Shown here: positions 1-10,796 of the stretch, piece after piece
Layout of the letters: each line of letters begins with the position of its first letter
How positions within the stretch are numbered: the stretch's first letter is position 1
NCBI GenBank assembly: GCA_963575645.1
Contig: OY754467.1
Coordinates: 35,523,108 to 35,587,107 of the forward strand
DNA from: Xanthostigma xanthostigma
Taxonomy: Eukaryota > Arthropoda > Insecta > Raphidioptera > Raphidiidae
Length of the DNA stretch: 64,000 bases
Direction of reading: 5' to 3'
Notes under the pieces: model-generated
Databases searched by the model: none
Told to the model about the DNA's origin: nothing
The model's input: the letters and a program-made list of their open reading frames with translations, nothing else
Position numbers and translations under genes: made by a program

Positions 1-90
1 ATGTCCGCTTCTCGACTTTATTTCATAACAGATGCCGCTCGCACAATTACTATTTTCCAATATACCTGCACCCTTCCCGTAATTTTTGCA
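1..90 (-). repeat. 3' fragment of a tRNA-headed SINE
   Basis: The start of the window matches in the same orientation the 60298-60385 region and in inverted orientation the 62280-62370 region. The shared segment includes tctcgactttat, the ataacagatgcc-like block and a cttcccgtaatttt-like block. Those larger copies carry a tRNA-like head, so this is the tail end of the same SINE, cut by the window edge on the left and abutting another repeat on the right. Confidence 0.6.
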
Positions 91-345
91 AAATTACCGT
101 GTTTTCTCAAAAAAAAAAAAAAACTGTCTTAGTAACATGTAACGACATCTGACAGAATTTGCTAAAGCTATTAGTCCAGAAGCAAACAAATAAACTGTTT
201 TAGTGCCATGTAGCGACATCTGATAGAATTTTATCAAAGCTATTAGTTTAGAAGCAAATCTGGTAGAATTGGCTCTAAGCTATTAGTTCAGACATTTCTG
301 CGCTGAAGTCATTTTTGTCACATTTCGCAGAATAAAATATATCTA
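91..345 (+). repeat. Lepidopteran interspersed repeat, family A
   Basis: Contains the recurring block agcgacatctgatagaatt followed by aaagctattagttcagaagcaaa, repeated inside the element. Related copies lie at 15360-15650 and 19877-20265 (both inverted) and 58915-59247 (same orientation). No coding potential is seen; it looks like the 3' part of a non-autonomous element. Confidence 0.55.
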
Positions 346-577
346 TCTTTTTTTGTTAACTACGGCGAGATTCAGTTTTGGGCGTTAATGGGAGTAGTCT
401 GCGACCACCATCAGCGGTGCGCGGGGGAGCCTGGGAACCGTCGCGCAATCACCCACAATCCACTTCATAGTGACAGTTGTTCGAGGATGATTCTAAGAAT
501 AAGGATTGGCTTTCAGCTGTTGTCTTATGTGCAAATGTGGCATTGAAATTTTTCATCAATTTCTAAAAAATGAATTT
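346..577. other. No gene seen
   Basis: Unique-looking sequence with a slightly GC-richer patch at 400-470. No open frame, splice-framed exon or repeat was recognised. Confidence 0.4.
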
Positions 578-1013
578 TAAAATACTAAAAAAATATGCTT
601 TAATAGCAAACCGAACTAAAAAGTTGAAAATAATTTTTAAGTATGAAGAGTCTGTGTTACAGCAATCTAAGGTTCAACAATCAATTATGACTAATTAATT
701 TGGAGTATAATAAGAGTAAAATAAAAATTAAGTTATTAGAGGGGTGCCATTTTATATTATAACTCTAATTTTATAAATAGCTACCAATGAAATAATTGTC
801 ACATTTAATATCAAGCACCCCACTCTTTTTTACTATAATTATGAAATTATTTTATTAATAACTTAATTTTTATTTTAATCTTATAACAAATTAATTAGTC
901 ATAATTGATTGCTGGACTTTCTACTGCTGTAACACAAACTCTTCATACTTAAAAATTGTTTTCTACTTTTTAGTTCGGTTTGCTATTAAAGCGTGATTTT
1001 TTAGTTTTTTTAA
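578..1013. repeat. Large foldback (inverted-repeat) element
   Basis: Two arms of roughly 165 bp are inverted copies of each other. The left arm carries tttaatagcaaaccgaactaa and gtatgaagagtctgtgttac; the reverse complement of the right arm carries the same blocks with a few substitutions. A spacer of about 100 bp separates them. Related end sequences (aaactaaaaaacacgcttt) appear near 9093, 41200 and, in part, 49070, so this is one member of a small dispersed MITE-like family. Confidence 0.65.
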
Positions 1014-1506
1014 ACTACCTATATTTTATTTTTAGTCTCAAAACATCAAAAGTATTTTTCAAAATTTTCAAATTCAAATTTTTTTCAATATATTTAAATT
1101 GAAATTTATTATTTTTATGAAATAATTGTATTGTCATCGGCCCTTGACACGTGTGCAAATTTTCAAGTTAATCAGACTTCTTGAAATTGGTGAAAATTAC
1201 GCTGAAAGATTCCTTTACATACATACAGGCAAGCTAAGCGTGTTAAAAGTCGATACATCATTTCTTTCTTTTAGAATCATAACCGACTGCATTCTTACTG
1301 AGCATTGATGTCACTGAAAAATACGTTAATTTCTTCATCGACTATACTGTACTAATTGCACATCATTGATTTATTTTTTTTTTAAATTCGCGTACTCATG
1401 GACGCGGTAATATAAATATAATTAATATTGTCTGTATGGGCTTATAATATTAAGCAGTAAAGTCGATTCATAGTTCATAGTTCATTTGACGTGAGACCCA
1501 ATAAGC

Positions 1507-1680
1507 ATGCGTAGGAAACAGGACATCGTCAAGGTGATCGGCCTGCTGTACCAACAAGATTACGACATGCAAGATGGAACAAAAACCATATTGGAAGTAA
1601 AATATCTGTCGTTCGTTATTTGTTCAATTTGGGACGCGCGTCGTGTCGTGAGCATTAGACTAGAGTACGCTAGTGAGCCG
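1507..1680 (+). CDS. Short open frame, possible orphan coding exon
   Basis: An ATG at 1507 opens a 57-codon frame beginning MRRKQDIVKVIGLLYQQD. The first 30 codons have a coding-like composition with G/C-rich third positions compared with the surrounding AT-rich DNA. A possible splice donor (gaa|gtaaaa) ends the good-looking part near 1597. I do not recognise the protein and see no partner exon; it could be a fragment of an old transposon gene. Confidence 0.2.
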
Positions 1681-1865
1681 TGAAAGTATCAACAATTCAG
1701 ACAGAGAGCAGTTTCTTATCTCAATGGTAACTAATGACACAAAACAATGCTGATTTAAGTAAACAAATATTTGGTTTTCTGGATTTTCTGCAGCGTTCTC
1801 TCTCTCAACTGAGGACACTTTCACTTACGGCATAAGCATTCGAACTAGCGTACTCTAGTTACTTA
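1655..1865. mobile_element. Small inverted-repeat MITE
   Basis: Ends show the inverted block actagagtacgctagt (left near 1659, reverse complement actagcgtactctagt on the right near 1846). A looser match (cgtgaaagt / actttcact) follows inside. About 200 bp with no coding content. No clear target duplication. Confidence 0.5.
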
Positions 1866-2974
1866 TTATATCTCTATGGCCGTGAGTCGTGACGCTAAAT
1901 TTTAGACAAATTGGTATAACTTTCGCGCCTCGAGATATCCTTATAACTTGATCGGATTGCTCGAAATATCGTAAACAACTTCACGATAGTTCAAAATTAC
2001 TTTTTCAAAATTTTACAATATTTTTTTGTTTTGAGGTTTCTCGAATGCAAAAACACCAAAAAAACAAACATATTCTTGGAAAAAATCAGTGCGTCTGTTT
2101 GTTTGTGAACACGATACAGGTCAAACGGATGAACGGTTTGAACTTAAATGGAAGGATATTTAATATGCAAATATGAAGAGCCTAATTGTTTTTGGTTAAA
2201 ATCGGCGCATGCCTAAGAAAGATATATATGCTATAACTTTTTTTTTATATTAAAATAGTAGGTATACTTTTCATAACGGTTCATTATTCTACCTATTTTT
2301 AGAGAAACGTTTTGTAAATTTTTTTTTTAAACTTGCTTTGATTAATTTTTACATGACTTGATAACCATGGAAACGAATAGCAAATATCATATTTAATACT
2401 AGCCGTTACCCGCGTCACCGCACGCCAGAAATGTTATTTTCAGTCAAACGTCCATATTTTGCAATTGGAATGTTTCCGTCGCCCAATTGGTTGGATTTTT
2501 TTTTTCTTGTTCACGGACGACACAACCGCATACCACATAGACGCCTAGGCGGTAATATTGAGTAGACTTATAGCGAAAAGAGTAAAACTCGTAGCACCAT
2601 ATTTAGATTTCTTAACGTGTTACAATAAAGCTGAACATTATTATATCTTCTTAACAGCTCTTAACAGACTAATAATAAAATACATAATATTATGAACATC
2701 CGGTCAACGGCCAAAATCTATACGTCTTGACCTTTGTGACGTTGCATATATACCGGTTGGTAATCCTGGTCATTGCCTTTTTGGCCATTGCCCTTTCTGT
2801 GCATTAAATCTATGATTTTCTTAATTCAAATCCATTAATCATTTCAAAGCTCCACGACAGCTGGATACAAAATAAATTTGGTGACCGATATTGTAAAAAA
2901 GAGTGGGTCTTTCAGACCACATGGTAGAAGTGAAACTATCTTGCTCAGCGGTATACTTTCGTGTCGTCTTTCGG
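1866..2974. other. Repeat-rich stretch without a gene
   Basis: AT-rich. 2085-2210 resembles 3' portions of lepidopteran interspersed repeats (aacggatgaacggtttgaac). 2398-2430 has a tagccgttacccgcgtcacc block of the kind that bounds such repeats. No open frame or splice-framed exon was recognised. Confidence 0.4.
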
Positions 2975-3246
2975 CCGTCAAGCCATTTCAATACGGCCAG
3001 AATTTATCCAGTGAGAATTTTAGACATCAATGAGCTTATCAAAAACAAGAGCCCTCATCAGGTATCTGGATCCTCAAACTCAAGATAAAGCCTTTTTATT
3101 ACCCTTATATGAAAACCAAAATTGATTTAAACTAAATAAATACATATTTTGTTTTAGTATGTTTTAGTTTTTAATTTAGAGTCTGGCTAGCTGACACATC
3201 CTAAATCTTATAAATGGCGCTTTAGAAAAATCAGTCTGACACCCCT
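2975..3246 (-). mobile_element. hAT-like element fragment, reverse orientation
   Basis: Read on the minus strand this begins caggggtgtcagactgattt, continues through ataagatttaggatgtgt and carries a gccgtattgaaatggcttgac-like block. The same order occurs on the plus strand at 3280-4345. It is related to the element at 17965-18162, which has an 8-bp duplication, so hAT affiliation is inferred from that relative. Confidence 0.55.
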
Positions 3247-3279
3247 GTACTAAACTATTCAGTAAGCGTCACCTATATC

Positions 3280-4345
3280 AGTGGCGTCAGACTGATTTTT
3301 CCAAAGAACCATTTATAAGATTTAGGATGTGTTAGTGGGTCAGACTCTAAATCTATATATTTAAAACACAAGCCCTAAATCTCTAGACAATCCGCCAGCC
3401 ATCCCTACTAAACCGATTGACACATTTTTTTTTAAACTGAAGCCTTTAGTCCACAGATATGTTATCGCTATTTTTTTTTTTTGGTAAAATTTCTTTAAAG
3501 GGCTTCTTTCAACCGATAATAGTAAAAAAGACGAGGGGGTAGCGGGGTGAAGAGGAACGTAAAGAGAGAAAATCCTTCGATGTTCACGAGACATGAGTGT
3601 GAGAGAAATGCAAATATGTACGTATGTCGGAGATTTTACAAACAGTTTGACAAGTCGACTTTGACATTATTGAAGTGTATATTTAAATTAGTTAGTTTTT
3701 TAGCGCAAACATTCCAAATATTAATAGACAAATAAATTTTATTTTATTTTCCAAACAATTTAAGAACGTGTAAGTTCATATTAATTTAATGCCAAAATAG
3801 AGTTTTTAAATATTACATGGACTGTACCAAGTCTAAAATTTGGTGTCAGATCAGAAAAAAATAGTGAAAATCGTAAATGTATCAAATGAGGTTAGATTTT
3901 CTAAAAATGAATTGTGACAGCTCTTGCGGGGTAACCATGACAACGATGAACAGATCTCTTTGAATTTATAATCAATTAAATATAGAGACAACTTGGTAGG
4001 TCAAGCTAAATCAAAAGAAAAATAACTGTAAATGGAAACTAATGAGGAATAAAATTATTGTCTATAGGTCTGTATAAAAATATCGATTTTTGAAAACAAT
4101 ATGAAAATACATCCAAAAGGTTTTGCACGGGTACACTAGTTAAAACTAAAACACATACTAAATTAAAATCTTTATTTATTTAGTTTAAATCAATCTTTAT
4201 ATAGAGGTAATAAAAAGGGTAAATCATCTTGAGCTTAGGGATTCAGCAATTTTAAAAATACGTAGTGGCATTGAATGCCGTCTAAAATCCTCACCGGATG
4301 GATTCTGGTCGCGGGCCGTATTGAGATGGCTTGAGGAGGGCACTG
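3280..4345 (+). mobile_element. hAT-like element, head-to-head with its neighbour and interrupted
   Basis: Starts with cagtggcgtcagactgattt, facing away from the minus-strand copy that ends at 3246; only about 33 bp separate the two tips. The family sequence runs to about 3355, is interrupted by about 780 bp of unrelated DNA, and resumes at about 4141-4345 with tagtggcattgaatgccgtc and gcgggccgtattgagatggc. The distal end was not located. Confidence 0.5.
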
Positions 4346-5094
4346 CTCTATATGACAATTTTTGTAATAGAGAAAACGCCTCTTAACCTATTTTTTACTG
4401 CCATCTGTTAGCGAGTTTACTAATTCCTCTGTACTAGTACCGCAGTTGTATTCCTTTTTCTTTTCTCAAATAGTTTCCACCTACCATGCGTAAAAAAGTT
4501 TTACATAAAAAAATATATATGAAAGGCAAAGGAAAGATTAAGACGCGTCAGTTGTACAAAAGAATTGATCTAACAGCAAAACCAGTCTCGTGTGAAGCGC
4601 CCTCTAATTGACATCTGAGAACTTGAATCTTGCAGCACGTGATACTGCAAGCATCAAGATCCCCTATGTCACAATTAAATATATATAACATTATAACTTT
4701 GAATCTTCATGAACATCCAGTATTACCTATACTATATTAGGTATTGATTTTATTCAACGCCCAACATCACCACTTCATGATATTATGCAACTTGCCACAC
4801 CTTAACATTTTTCCTATATCAAATTACAATTTATTTGTCTACTTATGACGCAGGGGTGTAATCAACCCCTTGTATTGTTAGCCTTTTTATTAATTATTGG
4901 AACTGCAAAGCATGTCCACAATAATTTCAATAATGTAATATTGAGTCATACCAATATCAACCGATTTTTTTTTGTTTAAACAGTAATACTACAAAAAATA
5001 AAATTTCGTTAGGCTGCCTAACGAAGGCTATTAAAGTCAGTATGATCCAGGATAAAATTAATCAAAACCGATCCAGCTGTTCACTTTTGTGTGC
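4346..5094. other. No gene seen
   Basis: AT-rich intergenic DNA. No coding exon, RNA gene or well-bounded repeat was recognised. Confidence 0.4.
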
Positions 5095-5400
5095 CTTTGT
5101 TGTTACCATGAAGTCCGTAAACAGGAGGTTTAGCCCGAGCGTAGCGGTGGACTGATATCTGCCGCATGAACCAATAGGGCGTCAGCTGCTGTGTAACACA
5201 CACACGTTCATGGCTTAAATGGGTGTACTGCATAGTGCAGCATAGTGTTTGTGAAGTTAAACAACTTTGGCAACTATGGCGAAAACAGGCGGAAAGAACC
5301 GAAGTTTTCCTACGTAGTGATAACAGTGCCATCTCGCATGCGCCAGAAAATGGTCCCTCTCGAAACTCATATTTACTTTTACTAATATTTATTATTCATC
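5095..5400 (-). repeat. Copy of the 22183-22475 inverted-repeat element
   Basis: Inverted relative to the copy at 22183-22475. Shared blocks include gaagtccgtaaacaggag, gatatctgccgcatgaaccaa, the catggctta region and cggaaagaaccgaagttttcc. Short open frames across it read through repeat sequence and are not considered genes. Confidence 0.55.
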
Positions 5401-5431
5401 AAACTGGAAAGTTGATCTTGTTAGTATATTT

Positions 5432-5600
5432 GCCATAAGGCACTTTTACTATTGGCGTCGGTCAGATGGTGGGGCCTAGAGGTCAGATCAAAATTTCTCG
5501 ACGTTTGATAGCCTCCTGAACATTTTGGCACTATTTTTGAAAATGTTTATATATATTAACTTTAAATTTTAAACATACTTGTACTGACATGTCAGATGAA
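5432..5600 (+). repeat. Repeat shared with 18945-19110
   Basis: The block actattggcgtcggtcagatg followed by a ggcctagagg-like segment and a tcctgaacattttg-like segment recurs at 18959 onwards in the same order. Non-coding, of unknown class. Confidence 0.45.
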
Positions 5601-5708
5601 ATTTTGTAATTTCCAATTGACAATAAAAATCTATTCCATTCTATGAACTGAAAAAGTTTTCGCGCCACTGTATTCACAGGGAATTGATCAACCATCAACA
5701 GTCCAGAC

Positions 5709-6277
5709 CAGTGGCGGATTTGCCCTAAGGCCCAGTAGGTCCGGGTCTAGGGCGGCCAGATATTAGGGGCGGCCAATCGTGACAAAATAAATTATGGCGT
5801 ATGGCCATATCGTATCGTATAACAATAATCTTCCTAAAAAAGTGATCGGAATATCTAATTTAGATCAATACTTTGGATAGTTGAGTTTTTTTAAATGCAT
5901 TTAAAACAGACAACTTATTAAAACCAACAATGTTGAGCTATTGTAGAGGGTTTTTTTTTATAAATTTGAGTTAAGGTCACATAACGCTCTTCTAAGATGA
6001 TTTTACGTCAGCAACGTCTAAGTTCAAAAATGAGTTCGTGAGAGTGTATATTAAATGTTTTATTTAAATGTGCAATTATCCCTGAAATCTCGAAAAATAT
6101 CACAAACTAGCAGCAATTATAGTTAACTTTTCTGAATAGATTTCGATAAAAGCTGGCAATAAAGTAAATTCATTATATTGTAGTCTATGTGATGGGTGCT
6201 GAGAAAGGGGCGGCTGGTACCTACTTACTACATGACCTGGGGTCTATAGAGCGGCCAAGACTGCAAATCCGCCACTG
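5709..6277. mobile_element. Non-autonomous DNA transposon with perfect 8-bp target duplication
   Basis: Tips are cagtggcggatttg on the left and its inverted copy caaatccgccactg on the right. The element is flanked by gtccagac at 5701-5708 and again at 6278-6285, an exact 8-bp target-site duplication. The left 50 bp, including taggtccgggtctagggcgg, closely resembles the left end of the neighbouring MULE at 6365. No coding content. It is probably mobilised by that element's transposase, although the tip and duplication length would equally fit hAT. Confidence 0.8.
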
Positions 6278-6684
6278 GTCCAGACACCCTTGAAAATGCA
6301 TCCAAAAATCATTATGTATGGAAAATACAACTACGCACATGCGCGCTGTACTACATTGTGTGACCAGGGGCGGGTTTCCCTATAGGCCAAGTAGGCCCGG
6401 ACCTAGGGCGGCAAAACAGAATGAGATTTTTTTCTCTAGTACTTTTTAATATCCAATGGCACCCAGCTACAAAACAAACGAAAAAAGACTTTTTTGTTGT
6501 GGAAATTAAAGGACCTTTTTTTTGCTCTCCTATTTTGTGCCCACACACACGATAAAATTTGTCAAGAACTTAAAAAAAGGTTTCGTTTTTTTTGCTTTTC
6601 AATTGTGCACACGACAATTTTTTTTAAGCTAGGATGTTAAAAAAAGGTCATTTGCAGGGAGTAGGGAGGGCGGTGATCTTCCGT

Positions 6685-6755
6685 AGGCCTAACAAGCGTC
6701 TAGTCCCCAAGCCATATTGATCATCTGTGCACATGCGCCAAAGGCATCAGCTGTT
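6685..6755 (+). repeat. MULE left subterminal inverted repeat
   Basis: About 71 bp nearly identical to the reverse complement of 10434-10505, starting at aggcctaacaagcgtctag and ending in ggcatcagctgtt. It immediately precedes the transposase gene and may contain its promoter. Confidence 0.8.
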
Positions 6756-6851
6756 AGACAAGGAACGAAGCGTTGGCAGTGTTCAGTTGACAACTATTAA
6801 AAAATAGTTTTCGTTTTGTATGTACATTTTGTAATTTGTTTATTTTCAAAA

Positions 6852-8140
6852 ATGAATAGCAAGCAGTTTCCCTGTTCTTCGTGCGAAAGTGCATTTTCTA
6901 ACTTTTCAAACATGAAGAGACACGTGTTGAAATTACACCGTAGTGAAGTGAATAGTAATGATAATTTGAAACGTTCAAAGAGATGTTTGAATGATAACTT
7001 TGTGTGTGATATCTGTTATAAAAAATTCATGTACAAGAGCAGTATGAAATTCCACAAAAAAAGTCATGAACAAGAAGAGTCTCCACCTAAAAATGTTACA
7101 AATAACCAGAAATGCCCCTTGTGTGATTTCACTGGTGATAAAACAAGGGTAATAACACATTTTACAGACGTACATGACATTACATTTGTTAAAGAGACAA
7201 TTCGTTTCGATACTACGGAACAATTCGAAAGCTGGAAAAATGATTTTGAAAAGGATTCAAAAGCAAGATTTGTAAAAGAATATTCGAAGAGTAGTACAAA
7301 TGCCTATAAAAATATCAGTTTTATTTGCCACCGTTCAGGTAAATACATTTCGGAAAGTAAAGGACTCCGTCATTTGAAAACACAAGGAACCAATAAGATT
7401 GGTGCATTGTGCCCGGCAAATATTAAGCTTCAAATTAACAAGGGCGAGGGAACATGTAAAGCACTTGTAACAAAAACTCATGTGGGTCACGTATGTGATG
7501 TTGGACATTTATCGCTAACGCCAGCAGAACGGAGACAACTAGGGATCCAAATTGCATCAAAAATTCCATTCGACGATATTTTAGATCAAGTACGTGATTC
7601 TCTTACTGATGGTAACCTCCAACGAATAAATTTGATAACTAAAAAAGACCTGTATAACATTGAAAATAGTTTCAATTTGAATTCATCGTGCGTAAGACAC
7701 GCAAATGATGCTGTAAGTGTCGAGTCGTGGGTGAATGAAATGCAAGAGAAAAGTGATGCCATATTGTTTCATAAAATACAAGATTCGTTAATAGAAGAAT
7801 GGCCAGAATTAAAATCAGAAGATTATTTGTTGGCAATAATGACTGACGCACAATGTGAAATGTTGAAATTATATGGCAGTGATGTTATCTGTATTGACGG
7901 AACACATGGCTGCAATAATTATGATTATGAATTAATAACACTCATGGTTGTAGATGACATGCGCCAAGGGTTTCCATGCGCTTTTTTAATAACAAGTAGA
8001 TCGGATACCGTAGCTCTAAAGATATTTTTTAACTGCATCAAATTGCGTGTAGGCACTATCAGTGTCGGCGTTTTCATGTCTGACATGGCAGAACAATTTG
8101 CCAATGCGTGGTTGGAAGTTATGAATTCGCCAAAACTAAG
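6852..8140 (+). CDS. MULE transposase exon 1
   Basis: Encodes the C2H2 finger region and the first two catalytic aspartates. It ends at the donor ctaag|gtaatg with two bases of a codon, completed by the first base of the next exon to give Arg430. Confidence 0.85.
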
Positions 8141-9738
8141 GTAATGTTCGATGTCTAAACATTTACTTAGTGGGTTAATAAGCAATAATATGTATTATAC
8201 ACATCTTTGGTATTATACTTTCAGATTATATTGCACCTGGCATGTTGATCAAGCTTGGCGAAAAAATTTGCATAAAATTAAAACAAAAGAGAAACAGGTA
8301 TGTACTTACACTTTATTTTTTATATGGTTTGCATTCGTCTATATGAATAAATATTTTTAGGTAACCGTCTACAAACAACTGCGAACTGTTTTGCAAGAAA
8401 CTGATATGTTAGCTTTTGACAAAATGCTGGAAGCCCTTTATATCAGTTTATATGAGGATGAAGATACAAATGATTTCGCCGAATATTTCAAAATACATTA
8501 CATGAAAAACCCAGCACTGTGGGCATATTGCCACAGAATTGGTGCCGGAATAAACACAAATATGTATCTTGAAACAATGCACCGAACTTTAAAACAAATA
8601 TATTTCAAGGGTAAAAAAATTAAAAGGCTGGACAAAGCCATTCAAAAAATAATGCAATTAGTTAGAGACAAGTGCTTCGACAGGCTTTTAATTTTAAATA
8701 AAGGAAAGATTACACACAAACTGAAACTGATCCGAGCTCGTCACAAAAATAGTATTTCATTAAATGCAGATTTAATAATTGCATGTGAAAATGGTTGGAA
8801 TATTTCGTCGTCAACCATGTCTGAAATTTATTTTGTACAAAAACTTACTGACAACAGCTGCGACTGTCAATTAATCTGTTCAGATTGTGAAATCTGCATC
8901 CACAAATTTTTCTGTTCGTGCATTGATTCAGCGATTAAATACAATATGTGCAAACACATACATTTGCTGTGTCGGTTTCTTAAGACTGAAAATACAATAA
9001 TGTTGAAGGATGCAATGTTAGAAGATGGAAGCGAACACAGATCTGTAACACTTCAGAATCTAGATGAAGGTAGGGCTCAAATAAAATTATAGTTTAAAAA
9101 AAACTAAAAAACACGCTTTTAATGTTGGGTTTATAATGGTGCTAACGATTGTGGTGGCTATTTACTTATGTACAATAATTATTGTGTGGTGTAGTAGATA
9201 CTTACTTATTTTTTGTCGTTTCAGTTTTTTAGGCAATTTTGTTTTTTAATATGTATTTGTATTTCTTATAAAAATTAATAGATGTGTTTCTTTCTTTCTT
9301 CAACATATCTATAATTATATATATTTTTTATTTTTTACAGGAAGTAGTAACTTAGAAATTGTATGCAACAATAGAGAAGTGGAATCGCAAGTAATTTGTG
9401 AATTTTTAAGTAAACCTTCTACTTCAAAAATAAATTCACTTGCAACAAAGAAAGAACTTCTTTCGAAAAGGTTTCTTGGTATAATTGACGGTTTGGAAAC
9501 AGAGGAAGAACTGGAAACATTTGAAAGATTCTTGAATCCAGTTGAACCGACTTTGGCAGCAATGCGCAAATCATCCGGAACTCACCACTTTGTGCCCACA
9601 AGTAGTTTTGCACACAATAAGAAAATTGACCCACAAAGGCGATTTTATAGCACGAAAAAGAAACCAACAAAAGGTGGTAAAAAAGTGAAAACTGTAGATG
9701 CAAATGCTATTGCAATTAATTTAATAAAACAAGTTTAA
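6852..9738 (+). CDS. MULE transposase, four exons (822 aa)
   Basis: Joined exons 6852-8140, 8225-8297, 8361-9069 and 9341-9738 keep one frame through three GT-AG introns of 84, 63 and 271 bp. I chose the ATG at 6852 because it follows aaaa and directly precedes a zinc finger; an in-frame ATG at 6816 would add 12 residues. Seen in the protein: N-terminal C2H2 fingers (C-x2-C...H-x4-H patterns in the first 80 residues), then a MULE catalytic core with D349 in CIDGTHG, D411 in FMSDMAEQF, a C-x2-H pair at 433-436 (CTWH) and E525 in YLETMHRTLK. A SWIM-type CSC-x9-CKH finger begins near residue 639. It would bind the element ends and catalyse cut-and-paste transposition in the nucleus. No stops or frameshifts were found. 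Confidence 0.85.
8225..8297 (+). CDS. MULE transposase exon 2
   Basis: Between acceptor actttcag and donor aacag|gtatgt. This 73-bp exon supplies the LYCTWHVDQAW motif (the conserved C..H of MULE transposases) and restores phase 0. Confidence 0.85.
8361..9069 (+). CDS. MULE transposase exon 3
   Basis: Acceptor atttttag, donor gatgaag|gtaggg. Encodes the candidate catalytic glutamate (E525) and the SWIM finger. Without splicing, the frame would stop at 9092. Confidence 0.85.
9341..9738 (+). CDS. MULE transposase exon 4
   Basis: Acceptor ttttttacag. The last base of exon 3 plus ga gives Gly, and the frame continues to the stop at 9736-9738. The tail is basic, with STKKKPTKGGKKVKT near its end, and could be a nuclear-localisation or DNA-binding extension. 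Confidence 0.75.
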
Positions 9739-10433
9739 TCTAGCTTTTTAAGAATTTCAATATTTTAATTTGTCATTATATTGTATTTTTTTTTTTGTTT
9801 AAAATAGATACTATTTTATTTTTCATGTTGTATTGTAATTCATATCTAAATGGATGTGTGAATAATGTAGATCAAATTAAGGGACGCCATTAATAAATTT
9901 GATCTATGAAGAATAGTCCTAGCTTTTTAACTGAATAGTAGTGTCATAAAATTGTGTAAAGTGTTATTGAATAATATAAATTTTGAACAGTTTTATTAAC
10001 AATTATCAATTATTATGTGTTACTTAACATATTCTCTTTCTCGATATTTAAATTTTAATTTTGACAATAATTACTACCTTGATGGCATTTGCGCTCTGAA
10101 GATGTGAATATATTTCACGAAACGTCAGCAATAAATGCAAATAAATTAGTAATTAATTTTTTATTTGATCCTTTGGCCACGAAGAATTTTCTTCAATAAC
10201 CTTTCAGTACTCTTGGATCGCTTCCTATTTACTTGGAAATAGTAGATTTTGATTAATAGCATATAGTTTGAAATTATTTTTAAGACTAGAGTTAAATAGT
10301 TTACGAGATAGTCGATCAAAGTTGGACTAAATATGATAAGTATGAATAGCATTTGGTTTCTGTCTGAGATAAATAGGTCAGTACACTGTCCACTAGATGG
10401 CAAGTCAATGCTCATGGCTACGTTCTGTCAAAA
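9739..10433. other. MULE 3' non-coding region
   Basis: AT-rich sequence between the transposase stop and the right subterminal repeat. It has aataaa signals near 9892 and 10128. No further open frame fits the transposase. Confidence 0.5.
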
Positions 10434-10505
10434 AACAGCTGATGCCTTTGGCGCATGTGCACAGATGATCAATATGGCTTGGGGACTAGACGCTTGTGTA
10501 GGCCT
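10434..10505 (-). repeat. MULE right subterminal inverted repeat
   Basis: Inverted copy of 6685-6755 (reads aacagctgatgcctttggcg on the plus strand), followed by the aggcctagggcagcc segment and the terminal aaatccgcccctg. Confidence 0.8.
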
Positions 10506-10703
10506 AGGGCAGCCAAGGTATCAAATCCGCCCCTGCGTGTGACTCATTCTGAACTAGACAATAATAATATTATATTTATAGTCAATGTTCAAAAAGCAAT
10601 GAGAATAATCATTAACATCCAAAAGCGTTGCCATTGCAAGGACGTTTTCTCAAAGTGATGTTCAAGTTTGCAATAAAACAATTAAATTATGCATAGTACT
10701 CAC

Positions 10704-10796
10704 GTCATAGGTGTATTTATAAAATCCACGCAATCTTGCGAAATTCTCCACTCGATCTTTCCAGGTCTTTGCGCACATTAAACAAAACATTGTCAT
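10704..10796 (-). CDS. Candidate first coding exon of a minus-strand gene
   Basis: On the minus strand an ATG at 10796 opens 31 codons (MTMFCLMCAKTW, then KDRVENFARLRGFYKYTYD). The exon ends exactly at a strong donor, gac|gtgagt, in phase 0. The second half has a coding-like mix of charged and aromatic residues, unusual for this AT-rich DNA. I do not recognise the family and cannot place the next exon, which would lie to the left, perhaps beyond the MULE or outside the window. It could be chance. Confidence 0.35.

Larger units (their letters stand above)
6365..10535 (+). mobile_element. Full-length autonomous Mutator-like element (MULE)
   Basis: Tips are caggggcgggttt on the left and the inverted aaatccgcccctg on the right. 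The flanks are tgtgtgac (6357-6364) and cgtgtgac (10536-10543), a 7/8 match consistent with an 8-bp target duplication. A long subterminal inverted repeat, containing agcgtctagtccccaagcc and acatgcgccaaaggcatcag, lies at 6685-6755 and inverted at 10434-10505. The left arm holds about 270 bp of extra AT-rich DNA between tip and subterminal repeat. Between the arms sits a four-exon transposase gene without premature stops. All parts needed for mobility appear present. Confidence 0.85.

Noticed and set aside
5709-6277. Classifying the 569-bp element firmly as hAT
   Set aside because: Tip and 8-bp duplication fit hAT, but its left end matches the adjacent MULE too well to decide without genome-wide alignment.
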